The notes under the pieces: model-generated | Database searches by the model: none | The model's input: the letters and a program-made list of their open reading frames with translations, nothing else | What the model was told of the DNA's origin: nothing | Assembly (NCBI GenBank): GCA_904063045.1 | Contig: CAJFCJ010000007.1 | Coordinates: forward strand, 4,409,404-4,473,403 | DNA length: 64,000 nucleotides | Direction: 5' to 3' | Source of the DNA: Dimorphilus gyrociliatus | Lineage: Eukaryota > Annelida > Polychaeta > Dinophilidae | Shown here: piece by piece, positions 1-12,700 of the stretch | Numbering within the stretch: the stretch's first letter is position 1 | Layout: the number at the start of each line of letters is the position of its first letter | Translations under genes and position numbers: made by a program

Positions 1-47
1 AAAAAAGGCTACAGTTCGAGAGATCAAACGTTTTTTCAGCAGTGTTT

Positions 48-1745
48 TTAATCAGTTTTTAACCGCCTACTGAAATCTTCTTGCTGTTTCTGCATCATTT
101 GTGGTTTTGGTTTCGCTCTTTTTAATCCTCCATCCCTAAAAAAACAAAATTCAAGCAATTTGATTTATGAAAATTCCTTTAAATACCCACCAATTGAGAT
201 CAACTAGACCCCCTCTTTCAGCTATATACGATTTAACTCTATTAGCAAATTGAACTGATGATTCACCTTCCTATTTATAGAGAAGAAATAATAATAAATT
301 ATATTGACAAATGAGAATAATAATATGTAATATTTATCTATATAATATTTATACAAACCCTTTGAGTTTGAGGAGGAAGGTACCAAACATCAACAACTAT
401 AGCCCAGCTTGATAAAATATTGATAAGATGCTTAGCAAAATTTTCTTGACTGCTGTTCCAAAATGGATCCGCAAATCTTGAATCATACTACATAAAAAAA
501 TCACGTTATTAATATAGTTCCAATATAGCTTTACAAGAAACTGTACTTTAATTGCTACAGGATATATAGTACTGCCAACTTCGAAACTTCCTTTCTTAAA
601 CATCATAATAGATGTATTGTTAATGCAGGTCCCTAAGGATAGGATAATTATTATTTAGAAACATGATGAGCAAACAGTTAATTAATAACTAATTACCCTC
701 TGGAAAGATTAATATCGGTAATTTATTAATATCCGATACGTGCTCCTTTAATCTTCTTGCAACAGCTTCTCGATCTTTAACTTCAGATCTTTGGAACCAA
801 ATATGCGATTCAGCTCTTGAAAATCCTTTTTGTATAGCACCAAATAGACCACCTTGTTGTTGTCCAACCTAAAGTATTATTGATAAAAAGATAATCATTA
901 AAAAAATAAAGATATTTTGCAACATAAGTGCTACAGAATGGATGCGATTTCAAAATATTTGTTGTTGTTTTTCTAGGCCTAACATACTTATTAAAATAAA
1001 AATACGAATATAATTTTTGTTTGTAAATCATGTTGAAATCAAAGGAACTACTTGTGTTTTTTTGTTATATATATAATAGGTCTAATAACTAGGCTAATTA
1101 ACCATTAAAATCTAAGTACAAGTACAATAAATATTGATTTGTTTAGTCCATATTTCTAAGAATAAATAATTTAAAAATAGAATAAAACATACTATATTTA
1201 TATAAAATTTATATGAAGATATATAAATATATATATATATATATGTATATTAGTATATATTAAATATAAAATGATGTGCATACCATTGCGTACATATTAT
1301 CACAGCCCAAGATAATAATATCAATTGGTGAGGTGTGATTAGCAACGCATATTCCGCCGCCTTTAGCTTTATTCTCTCTATTATATAACATAAAAGATGT
1401 TAAATATGTGAATAAGTATAAAATAATTATTTAATAAATAAAATAAGGTCAGTAGAAGAGAAAAGGTTTTAAGTAAATAACTTATAAATGAGCAATAAAT
1501 AATCAACTAACTTGTCATGGAAACGAATAACAGCTGAAAAAGCCCGGCTTCCCAATCGCATACAGGTAACATGTAATCTGTAAGTCAGCCATCTCTTAAC
1601 AACACCTGAAATAATAACATTTAGTGATTTACAGTATATGAATTGAAACTGAATGGTTTGAATAATAGAACTAAACAACTAGAATACATAATAAATATTA
1701 TCTTTCAAGAAATATTAATATATTCATACTATATACATATAAATG

Positions 1746-1792
<47 letters not shown>

Positions 1793-3554
1793 ACAGTATA
1801 TAAAGCATAATAATTACTCATTTAATAATAGATATCTTTTTTATCACAGTTGATCAGTCTTAGCATTTAAACTAAGTTCTAATTTCTAGTACTAATTTCA
1901 ACACACAAAATGCATATATAAGCAAATACTATAAAAATCTATATACAGTACATAAATTAATAATTATGTATCAATACATCATTAAACCGCAAGATGGATT
2001 GTTTAATAACCATAAGTATATGATAATTAAGTTACAACTAATTAGAATATTTAAATTATCTTCACAAACCTGCTTTTAAATATCCAAGAATAGTATTCCC
2101 AGTGATTAATGATATTATAGCAAAAGCTATTAAAATTAATCGAAAAGGAAATAGAATAAAATATCTTAAAAAGAAGCCAATAAACCAAAGTGTTGTCAGC
2201 CTATAACTGTATTAAAATGTAAGAGATTATTAAATATGGACACGTATTTCTTTTTTTATATTAAAATATAAAAATATTGATTAAATTATGTGATATAATA
2301 CCTTATAAATTGGTGATAAGTATTGGTTCTTGTCAGTAAATTCCAGGAGGCAAGTTCAGCAGCAGAAAAACGTTGAGTGACTTCATCTTCAATAATTGAC
2401 TATTCAAAATATAATGGAATGTATAAAAAATTGATTAAAAAGAGAAGAACAAAAGAAAAGAAAAAGATTCTACCTCAATGCCACATTTAAAAAAATCCAA
2501 CGCATCGTGTAATTGAAATTCACTAGTTTGGGTTATTGACTCCAAACGTTCCAACTTTTTCCTAACTATTGTTCCTTTTGAATTCAACTCGATTTCTCTT
2601 TCGATTACGTGAACTGTTAAATTTATTTGTTAGTTCTTTATATTCAAATACAACTTAAAAACTGAATGCAGTAATGTTATCATTAGCTTAAGTCTTACCT
2701 CCATTAGCCACAGGTTCTGGTTCAACTTCATTGGATTCTCTTCTCTCCTCTTTTTCCCTAATCTTCTCCCTTCCCCACTAATAAAATAGAAGGAAACATT
2801 CAATAAAATCATTTGCTAAATTTTGTTATCATTTTACACAAATACCTAAAGATATTGGTAATCAACATAAGACATAATTTAATTTGTCATGTTCACGTGG
2901 CTGTCACGTGATATCACTTAACTATTTAATTATGGACTAAGTTAATTTATCAAGAAACTTTAACGAAAAACAAGAAAATACTCAAAAAATAAGTGTTTAA
3001 TTGAGCCTTTCTTGATTTTTTTGCTGTAATGTCCATTAAGTAATTTTATAAGTATTTCTGAAAGAGAATTATCTGGTAAGAAACTAGTATATCGAGATAA
3101 AAGTCAAATGACTGGTATTTTTTACTATACCACTACTATAAATACATCTATATATCTCCATATTAGATTATATTTATATGTATATCTGGCTGTGTGTCTC
3201 CTTATATTTACAATGAATATATACATATATATATAATTACTTAAAAAATTAATTTCAACAGAAACGATTGTTGATATATTAAAAAATTTTATAATAGTTG
3301 AAGGCTAGTCCTAGATATAGGTCAGACACGTGTGAACCACCAATTTGTTAATATAATAGCTTTAAAAGAAAACTTACTTCGAAGACTATTAAAAGGACTT
3401 TAACATAAAGTTGGCGAATACCGACTGAGCAACCACATCCAGCCAAAATTATTACAACGGATAGTAAAATTAGTAGTGGATAAAAAGCGAATTCCAAAAT
3501 TGACCATATCGCTTCGGCTGTCATCTCGAGAAAGATATCCATTAATCTAGCCAT
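48..3554 (-). CDS. GPAT4: Glycerol-3-phosphate acyltransferase, GPAT3/GPAT4 type (about 11 exons)
   Basis: ER-membrane enzyme that acylates glycerol-3-phosphate in the first step of glycerolipid and triglyceride synthesis. The first exon (3378-3554) starts MARLMDIFLE and encodes a hydrophobic segment followed by SVGIRQLYVKVLL, as in vertebrate GPAT3/4 N-termini. Later exons give DFFKCGIE (about 2480), ELASWNLLTRTN (about 2350), a second hydrophobic stretch (2091-2204), the acyltransferase block I motif in GICVANHTSPID (H-x4-D, about 1330), WFQRSEVKDRE (about 790), FPEGTCINNTSIMMFKKGSFEVG (split by an intron near 650) and WAIVVDVWYLPP (about 380). The last exon ends in a TAA at 48-50. All junctions I checked are GT-AG. 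GPAT3 versus GPAT4 cannot be decided because invertebrates usually carry one precursor-like gene. Exon 1 is followed by an intron with two CACGTG boxes. Confidence 0.92.
2894..2910. promoter_or_regulatory. Two adjacent CACGTG E-boxes in GPAT intron 1
   Basis: CACGTG occurs at 2894-2899 and again at 2905-2910, five bases apart, in intron 1 of the GPAT gene. The second lies in the context GTCACGTGAT, close to the TFEB/MITF-type CLEAR element. Binding is inferred from the motif only. Confidence 0.35.
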
Positions 3555-4145
3555 TTCAAAGGTCGATTTTTGGCCTTATCAAATAGGTAAAAGTTCGAAG
3601 AAATATTTGGAATTACAGTTATAACAAAATATATTTATCACAGCTAATCAAGATAGAGATAAGTCGATTTTTAACCTTCATAGCAGATCCACACAAATAA
3701 TGGTTGATAGTATTTCGCGATGTTATGATGAAAATTTGCTATTATTACGTAACACTTGCGTAAAATATATATTTCTTATAAAATTATTAATAGAGAATTA
3801 AAATTACAATTTAGCGAATATCAAAAATTTTATACGAAAATAACGGCAGTATTGTCGAATCGCGCCAAAATACCAATATTCTAAGTTGATAGGCCTATAC
3901 AGTACTGTACTGTTATAGTAATTAGAATTACTTAGAAGGCCACATATATTTTATTATTTAAATTAGTAGAAAATAGATTTAAAATTTTTACGTTTTAATA
4001 ATTTATTAATAATAAAATATGAAACATTTTAAACAAGTTATTTTATAACTTATATCTTCTTGTATATGAAGATTCAACAAAAGAAATTGAAATTAATTAG
4101 TTTTTTTTTGGCTTTCAGAAAAATGGAAAAATACTACGAAAATAT
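3555..4145. other. Intergenic spacer between the GPAT start and the homeobox 3' end
   Basis: This AT-rich stretch contains the GPAT promoter and the 3' flank of the homeobox gene, both minus strand. No ORF with recognisable content and no repeat array is visible. A plus-strand ORF starting at 4060 is mostly antisense to the homeobox coding sequence. Confidence 0.6.
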
Positions 4146-5052
4146 TTATGAAGAACACGAATTCGAATCATCGCTAAACCTAGACTTCTTAGTACAATGT
4201 TCTTCAGCAATTTCTTCTCCAAAGTCCCTTTTTCGTCTTTCTCTAATTATTTCCGCCATTCTCATTGTATTACTATTTCTACTTCTATGATTAGCGAACC
4301 ATTTTTTAACTTGTTCTTCGGTACAACTAGCTAATTTTGCTAATTCTTGAACGGTTTCTCGGTTTGGATAAGGAAAATCTGAATGGGAATCGTACCAACT
4401 TTTAAATATTGCAGACCTCCTCCTTTGTGCTGTATTTTCTTGGAACTTTCTATAGCCGTCTAAACTTTGAGCGGTTACTGGATTAGGATGTTCAACAGTT
4501 GTGGTTGGAGTAGATAATTTTGTTTCACCAGTAAAACATAAAGTTTTCGTTAAGCTATCGAACGATATTTGAGGTAGAATTATTTTTCCAGAATTTTCTC
4601 TCAAATGAACAAGAACAGGTAGTAATTTATCAACTAATTGTCTCTTTTGAACGTTAAAGAAACTATCTATAGATTCAAGCATCCAAGTATCATTTACACC
4701 TAAATTCCTTTTAGTTCGACGTCGTTGATCCTCCAAAAGATTAAGACGATAAAGAATAGCGTCACGAAGCGGAAGTACTGTCGATTCCGGATAAATTTTA
4801 AGTAAATTCGATATTTCATCCAAAAGAGGTCGATCCATTTGATCGTTATGAGCCATATTTGCCGAAACGCTGGAGGCATTGTTTTGAATAAAAATTGGCG
4901 TGTTGAAATATGGGAAAAAGTTCGGTTGCATATAAGAATAGTTAGGCAAGTGCGAGATATTTTCTTCCTGAAGTAAAAAAAACCAATAATATAATTAATA
5001 AAACGAACAGTAATGAGATTTAAATCATAGAGATATCAATACTCACCGTCAT
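4146..5052 (-). CDS. Atypical TALE-class homeobox protein (possible spiralian TALE family)
   Basis: Two-exon transcription-factor gene. Exon 1 codes for only Met-Thr (ATG at 5050-5052) and joins by GT-AG to a single large exon (4146-4967), giving 275 residues. The homeodomain lies at about residues 180-243. It contains SWYDSHSDFPYPN, the three-residue loop extension with the PYP signature that defines TALE homeodomains, and recognition helix WFANHRSRN. The W-F-x-N core is intact, but residue 50 is Ala and the usual N-A-R-R-R after helix 3 is N-H-R-S-R. That does not match Meis, PKNOX, TGIF, Irx or Pbx. A basic stretch (RERRKR) follows. The N-terminal half holds a possible helical region (residues about 45-115) but no recognisable MEIS or PBC domain. 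Spiralian genomes carry an expanded divergent TALE group often expressed in early embryos; membership here is inference. Confidence 0.85.
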
Positions 5053-6766
5053 TATTCTTGATAAATTTCGACTCTGTATATATATACAGTATATATATAT
5101 ATATATATATATATTTAAATCAATGCGGAAGAGTTAGAGGTTGAGTTGAGAAAAAGAGAGAGGAGTATAATATATAGTATATATTCTCCTTTAATTAATC
5201 AAGCAAATTAATCAAGTTGCAACACACAGAGAAAAAGACTTGAAGAGACTTGCGAGAAATAGAGTAGTAGTGAGAAAATTAGAACAAAAGTTGAAGTTAT
5301 TCTTCCGTTATAATCAAAGTATTTATTTCTTTCTTAAACCTTTCTGTACCGTTAAACGAATCGAACTGGTGATTTTTAAGCGGAAATCTCGCTATAAAAA
5401 CGCTCAGTGTCACCTATTGACTCTGTTTCAGCGCTGGAGTTGTCAAACGTACTTTCTAATTTAATGTTTGCGGTGAATTCTACCTTTTGAAATCTACCGA
5501 CCGAACACTATTTTACCTACTAAATAGGCCTAAAAGTCGCTTTAACGTCGTACTCATTATAAAAGAGTAAGAAAACAAAAGAAAAAAATGTGTAACGTAC
5601 ATTTCTCTTTTGTTCTCTCTTTCTAGAAAAGAGTGATGTTTTCTTTTATAATAGAAACAATAGAAAGAGGTTTAGAAGGAGAGATAGAGAGAGAAATAAA
5701 GGAAAAATAAATGAAAAATATGACACATTAATTGGTTAGGATTATATTTTCTTATTCAGTATATGCATTTAATGATTAATTATATAATAGTATTAAGATA
5801 TTCAACGCAACCCGCAGCAATCCTATCCTAACCGTCCAACAAGTCAAGGCAACATGTAGAACTCACTATATTTTCACTTACCGTTAATCGAAAGATTCTT
5901 GACATATTTTACAGTCCTAAACAACCGAAAGAAGATATATAATGTTTTGGAAAAGCGACCTTCTTAAAGCCCTTGTGTAAATAAAATACAGTTATTTGTA
6001 CTATATATAAATATGTTTTATATATTTATATATTCAAATGGAAAAGGTTCTTTAAAAAAGTATAAAGAGAAAAGTCGACATGTTAAAAGGTGTTATATTA
6101 ATTATTCTGTGAATTAATTTTTTATATTTACTACTCAACTTATTAAGGAAACCTTGTTAAATCACATCATCAACTTGTAATCAGTTTGTCAAGGTTGAAA
6201 TGAAGCCATTTGATTTTGATTTAGTCGTAATAAAGTACAAACTTTGCCTCTCTCTCTCTCTCTCTCTCTCTTTTTTGCCCTTTTGTTTTAATTCGTTTAC
6301 ATTTATTTACTTATTTACCAATCCCTTCTTGTTTCTTTTATAGATTTGTTCCTTTGTACAATTAGGCTTAAATTTTTTCGCACATTATGGAATATATCTG
6401 TATATAATTATTTATTTAAGCAAATCCGGCTTTGTTCTTCAACGGAAAAAACATTCTCTTTGTCAATTAATTCATAACCACAAATAGAACAAAACAAAAT
6501 CTCAATTAAGTATTTGGCACATCAATTTTCATGGACGGCTTTAATCTTTTCAAGATATAAATATATATACAGTATAGACTGCATAAATTTATGGATATGT
6601 ATCAATGTATATATTGAAAATGGACGTCATAGGCAGGAAGTAAAATTATATAGAGGTGATTTGCGATTGCTACATATATAGTTGGATTACTGAAAATACA
6701 GTGTTCTTTTTTTTCGAACGAAACAGAATACTTTAATACAAAAAACAAAAAAAATATAATTTAAAA
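5053..6766. other. Intergenic region upstream of the homeobox gene
   Basis: About 1.7 kb between the homeobox start and the dynein stop. It holds a (TA)n tract near 5078-5115, purine-rich tracts near 5140-5165 and 5650-5705, and a (CT)n tract at 6248-6270. An ATTAAA-type poly(A) signal for the dynein gene lies at 6732-6737 on the minus strand, about 30 bases past the stop. No credible gene is seen; a plus-strand ORF at 5240-5464 has no recognisable features. Confidence 0.55.
6248..6270. repeat. (CT)n microsatellite
   Basis: A pure run of CT dinucleotides followed by a short T tract, in the intergenic space downstream of the dynein gene. Confidence 0.9.
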
Positions 6767-9700
6767 TCAATCGTCTAGTTGAGTGAGGAGAGCTACTCCT
6801 CTCAATATCCAGTGTTGTTCCTCCTTTTTCGACGGAAGATTTATGCTCATTACAAAGTTTGTTGAGTGCCCCGTAGACGAGAGAGCACCAGCTCTTGCCG
6901 ACGTCCTATAAAGTGGACAATCATACAGATGCTCTACACTTGGTACTGATTTTCTTTTAGCACTTGCTAGTCTTTTTGGTGGTATTTTTTCAGTTGAATT
7001 TTCAATTTTTTGATGATTTAATTGCTATATGAAAACAGAGTATTAATGACATTAATTAAATAAACCACTAAGTAATGTTTTTAATTTACTTGGGCTGAAA
7101 CTGGTTTAAAGTGGATCTCAGGTAGCCTGGATATTCTTTGGCCTACTACAACCTCGTCTAGACAGTGGTTGTCCAAGTTCCACCTTGCACCGTCTATAAA
7201 TAAACCAAAGACGACAACTCCATCTTCTGGTGGTGCTAAACCTTCAAAAGCATCTTTTATGATATCTGCTTTATGGGTTGAATTCAGTTCATCTTCGTCT
7301 AGAATATTTCTCGAAACTTCAAATTGGAAAGTTAAAGAATCGACTGATTGACCTATTTTTCTGGCTTGATTCTGGAGGACTGCAGTTAAGAATCCTTGGG
7401 GAAAAAAGAATGCTGATAGCCAAAATGATCTCGGTTGGGTATCGAAAACATTCAATTTCTTTAGTTCTACAGGTTCTTGTAATTTACCACCTTTACTGTG
7501 TAGTGATGGAACTTTAAGAACCTTTTCCACTTCGTTAACAACGGTTTCGACCCATTTCTGTATAAAATTTACCCTTTCGCGCAAATCGATGACCCACGAA
7601 GATAATTTCTTACATGACTCGTAAGATATTTGACGCCATTTCGTAGGTACATTTTGATTAAGTAACGCCGAATAGGCGTCCTCAAGAACCTCACTCATTA
7701 CAACTTCTCCTTTTACGGCTTTTTTAAGGGATTTAAGAGATTTATGAATGATTGATAAAAGACGATTAAATCTTTCCATTTCTTGTCGGAGAACAGTGAA
7801 AAGGGCAGAATTTGTTAGCTTTGAAATTTGAGCTATTTGTTGAGGGTACATAGTTTCCAGTGTCGCTATATCTGTAATAAATTAACACTTTCAGCCAGGT
7901 TACATACTTAAATTCTTATTGTAAATAGACATTTCTACGATCAAATCTAAGAATTATTCATATTTTTTTAGTAATTCTAAGAAAAAAATAGACAAGAAAT
8001 AAATAAAAAAAAATAGCTAGGGATCTTTTCTTTCAATAATCAATAAATCAATAATCATCTTTGAACGACAAACCTTCAAAAGTCAAAGCAGCCGGGTCAA
8101 AAGCCCGCCTTATCTTATCTATAATAATAAACAAAACCAAACAAATTCCACACGAATCGTCTAATTTTTGTACCTATAGTTTGATATAGATTGTACGATT
8201 GTTTCCTATGTATTTTAAAGTACAACTTTAAAAGTCGACTTCTGTAGTCTGTGTACTCTATTATAAAATAATTGATGGGTAGATTATAAGGGAAATAGGG
8301 AAGAAGGTAATTTTATAAGAAGTATGACTAATGACCATTAAAAAAATAGGGTAAAAAATAGGAGGTTACAAAAATACCTTTTTTAAATTTACATACCTTT
8401 GTCCCGTTTAGTTTGAACTTCTTTCTTACTTCGGCCTGTTAAGTAGGTTCCATTCGCAATCTATTGTAAATTAGATTAATACTCTATTTGTCTTCTGGAA
8501 AAACAGTATAAACTAACTTGTAAGATTTCTGATAGGGTAAGTAATTTATTGTCGCCGCCGCCTTTTTCGTCAACTTTCGGTGGAAGTTTCTTTAATATAT
8601 CATCCGACATTGCTAAAATGAACTCATCTCCACTAGAGCTTTTTGCAAAACCTCCAACACCTTGTTTAGGTTGCATTAATACTATTGTTTCTAATATATT
8701 TTTTGTTTGAGTTTCCAAATAAGCTACTTGGGCTTCTGTATGCATTCCAACTAAATCGGGACTATCTGAAGCTGGAAGATTCTCTACATAGGCTTTAACA
8801 TCTGCAAATGTAAAATCAGCTGGAGGTGGACGATAAATTCCATCCGATGAAAGTGTATGTCCAGGTTCAAGTACGTTTTCGCTATAAAATTTATCAACGA
8901 GATGGGATAAACACCTACGATCCCAGTCGTCTGTTACCTAAAAAATAAACAAATATTTATAGTTACTCTGTAAATATTGAACAATATTGAAAAGAATATA
9001 TTAAAAAGAATAATTACCCTTCCACCAAAAGTTACTTGACCTGTTAAAAAGCGTAAAGCTTTCCATGGAATTTCATTAATACTGTCAATCAATAACTGAT
9101 GAAGTTGTAATACAGACACTTCTAAATCTGAATCGTTAAATTCATATGGAATATTCCACCCTAGTGTACCGTATTTTCGACGTTCGTGTAAAGCGGCGTT
9201 AAATAAACATAGCGAGAATAGAAGAGTTCTCCAAGATTTTCCATTATCGTCACCTAAAGCCTCTTCGTATTGTTTTTCACTAATTGTTCCCCCTCCAAGT
9301 ACTCTTTGAATATGTGCTCTAACTCCAACAGCAGCTTCAACCGTAATCTATATTGGTTATTTATAAAAATATATGCCTTATCAAAATATAAAGAAGCATA
9401 AAGGATATGCTACAAAAAGAAATGGGATATTTTACTATATACTGTATAGATATATACTGTATATACAAGAAACTTAACTATCCATTTATATTGAAAACCA
9501 GAGGTCATGTATTATAAGACTATAAAATACGAATAAAACAAGTTGCTCTTAAAGTCTGCGGTAGGTCTAAAATAATTTTTAAACTTTTAAAGGAGGACTA
9601 TTTTTTGCTCTATATTTTCGAGCACCGGAAGTCATTCTTGTAATATATATATTGATAAAAAAAACATAAAATTTGGAAGAAGTAAGCCTTCTATTCGATT

Positions 9701-12700
9701 TTGGCATATGTCCGTTTTTTTTTGTTTAAAATAATCCGTATAAAAATATATAAAGTAGAAATTGATAGTTTTGACAATATATATATAACTATTCTTTCCT
9801 TCTCTTTCTTTCTCTCTCTCTCTGTCTTCTTTTTATTCTTTGCTATTTCAACTTTTTTCTTCTTCACTTGCTTCATTAACACAAAATGGACACGGAGTTA
9901 TACCCTTACTTATATGCATGGGACTTCTTAGTACCAAGTCTTGAGCACATTCATTACAGATATAGTGTTTAAGGCATTTGACAACGCGTTCTTTTAAGCT
10001 TTGCATTGTTTCTCCACAAATAGAGCATTCGTTCTCACTGATATTATCCATATTTTGTTACTTTTTGCTTCTTTCGATGATACAAAGAAGAAGAGGGGAT
10101 AAAGTTTGTTTTTATTTTTTAAGACGATTGATGATAGTGATGATGGTGATGATGACGGTAGAGACGGTTATTTCAATAAAAAATTCTTAAAAGATAATTG
10201 TCAGCCTTCAGATAGAAGAATATAGTAGTCAAATTATTGTCGAATGATATTAGAGATCACACTCTCGGGGAATGGGGCGTCCCTAATCCGATTGAAATCA
10301 GCGCGGGGAAAACAAGTAAGCAACTAAAGCTCAAGCAATTACAAGCTACGAACTAATCGATAAACTCCTAATCGCCTATTGATTCATTATCGATCCCACA
10401 GTTACTTTTTTTTCTAGTATAACAATAAAAAACTAATACGTTATCGTCTCTATCAACCGCTGTGATATCGTTGCGTTAGTCAAGAGCGATAAAGCTGATA
10501 AACTTAAATAGAGTAATTGAAAAGACTTCCTTACTTTTAAACCAGTCTGAAGAATTGATATCGGGAAGCTTGGGTCTGGCTTACTACTCAACCACAGTCT
10601 AAAATTAGGATCCATTTCCGCTCCAGATCTATTGAATCTGTAAAAAGATAAATGAAAATAGATATGAATAGTAGTATTCTCTTTTTTTTCATTAATAGAG
10701 AGCTAATCCTTTCTGAAGTTATACTGAATATATATTAGATTATATAATCCCATTAATCCCTTAGATATTGATAAAAAGAGGTCGAAAAGATTCTATGAGT
10801 ACAATTAAATTGCTGATCCCTTATCTAAACTAAAGAGAGATATAAACGTTCACCAAAATTCTTTTTATCCACAATGTAACAAAATTGTTATTGCTATGAA
10901 ATTACTAACCCGTCAACTATAGTTTGTAATTTAGGCATCCAACTTGCGGCTAAATGGCAATTTTGTAAGAATACCCAACGTCCTTTCAGTATTTGAGCTT
11001 TATGCATTAACTCTTCAGCTTTTGGACCCTGTCCTCGACCCAATGATATCATGTCTACGTGTAATGTGGAACCTCTTGTTTCTTTAGCGAATCTTAAAAG
11101 TTGGGTGGCCGGATCAGATCCAGGAGATAGTATAAATATTAAGGGAGTTTTAGCGTCACTTTCCCGGAACATACTATTTAGATCGACAGCTCCAGTGGCT
11201 AAGAATTTATTACCCATTTGTTGGGCCACAAACGTTCTCACTGAAAAGGTGAAGGCCGCTGGGCGTAAAATTCGAATGAGAATTAGTCTTTCAAAACGTG
11301 ATAATTTTTCCCAATGAAATATAACGGTTGTATCGAGTTTCTCGACAGGTAATTTCCTGGTATCGAATGGTTGCGAAAGATATTCGTAGGGTTCGTCAGC
11401 TTGGAAGAAATCATCCCATTGTTCGTAACATGTTAAAAATGATCTTAGAAGGAAGGCGTAAGACTCCAGAGTAGCCTCCAAATACTGGCAGTCTAGCCAT
11501 TTCTCCGAGCTAATACTGTGATGTCTGGCAGGCTGTTTACCAGTATTTGCTACTTCTAATCTTTGCATGGGAGTTAGGCCTACAAGGAGGATAGAAATAG
11601 GGCTTTAATAGGGCGAACAAGTTAATAAAATAATTTTTAATTTTTTCTTACCGTCGTGTGTTGCTTTCGTTTCTTCTGTCATTAATTTAGCCAAGATAGA
11701 AACTCTCATTAATATATTCCAATGTTCATCCGTGATACTTCCCATGTTTAATAATTTTGAATATTTTTGCCTCTCTTCTTTTTCCTCTTGTAATCTCTTT
11801 ATAAATCGATCGTTCGATCTCATAATTGATGCGCAAAGGGTAAAACTAAATGTCAATTGATGCTGAGCGAATAAACCAACGCAAACGATTCTGTAAACAT
11901 TCCATGTGAGCCTTTCGATCATAGAATTCATATGGTTTATTAAATTGACAGGTTGATCTTCCGTGCTCCTTGCTGATAGTGGTCGAACTCTACCAGGCTC
12001 TATTTGAGATCTTTTCTGCTTTGGATCGACGACAATGGGCTTCGTAGTAATAGAAGTTGAAAATATTCTCTGAAACCAATCTAGAGAAAATTGGTACATA
12101 ATATCTACATTACTAAGGGAGGCTAGAACGAAATAGAGAACTGCTCCTCTGGTTGCAACCTGAAAGAAAAGAGTAAGAAATTTTCAATGCAACATAACTA
12201 ATAGAGAAGAAAGAGGACATTTTATTGATTATAAAACTTAATTGGATGAATTTGCTTACTGGAAGATATTCGTGCCTAGCAATATTAAGATTCTTGGCCG
12301 TTTCTTCAGAACGAACAAGTCTTTCGCTTACTTCTTTCGACATGACTTTACTCTTTTGAAGTGTTTCAATCAGATCTTCATCGTCCAAAATATGTCCCTC
12401 TGATTTTTGCAATAAACTTAGGGTTTTATCTTCTAAATTACGTAACGTTTGTAAATCTGAAGCAATACTCTCAAGTAATTGTCTTCTTTCCATTTCTAAA
12501 TTTGGTTTTTCCTGAAATTATATATGTATGTATTGTATATATTAATATATATATATATATATGAATAGTAATGTAGAAGACGCCGTCTGTCGGAAAGCAA
12601 CCTCACCTGTTTGACAACGTTCGACAAAAGCTGCTCTTGCAAACCATCAAAAGTAACGGTAAAGTCGATTATCGTTACGTTATTACTAACTGCTGGTAAG

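Noticed and set aside
4060-4290. Plus-strand ORF ending in a hydrophobic stretch
   Set aside because: Most of it is the reverse strand of the homeobox coding exon.
5240-5464. 74-codon plus-strand ORF near the homeobox promoter
   Set aside because: No motif, composition like surrounding intergenic DNA, and no sign of a poly(A) signal or splice partners.
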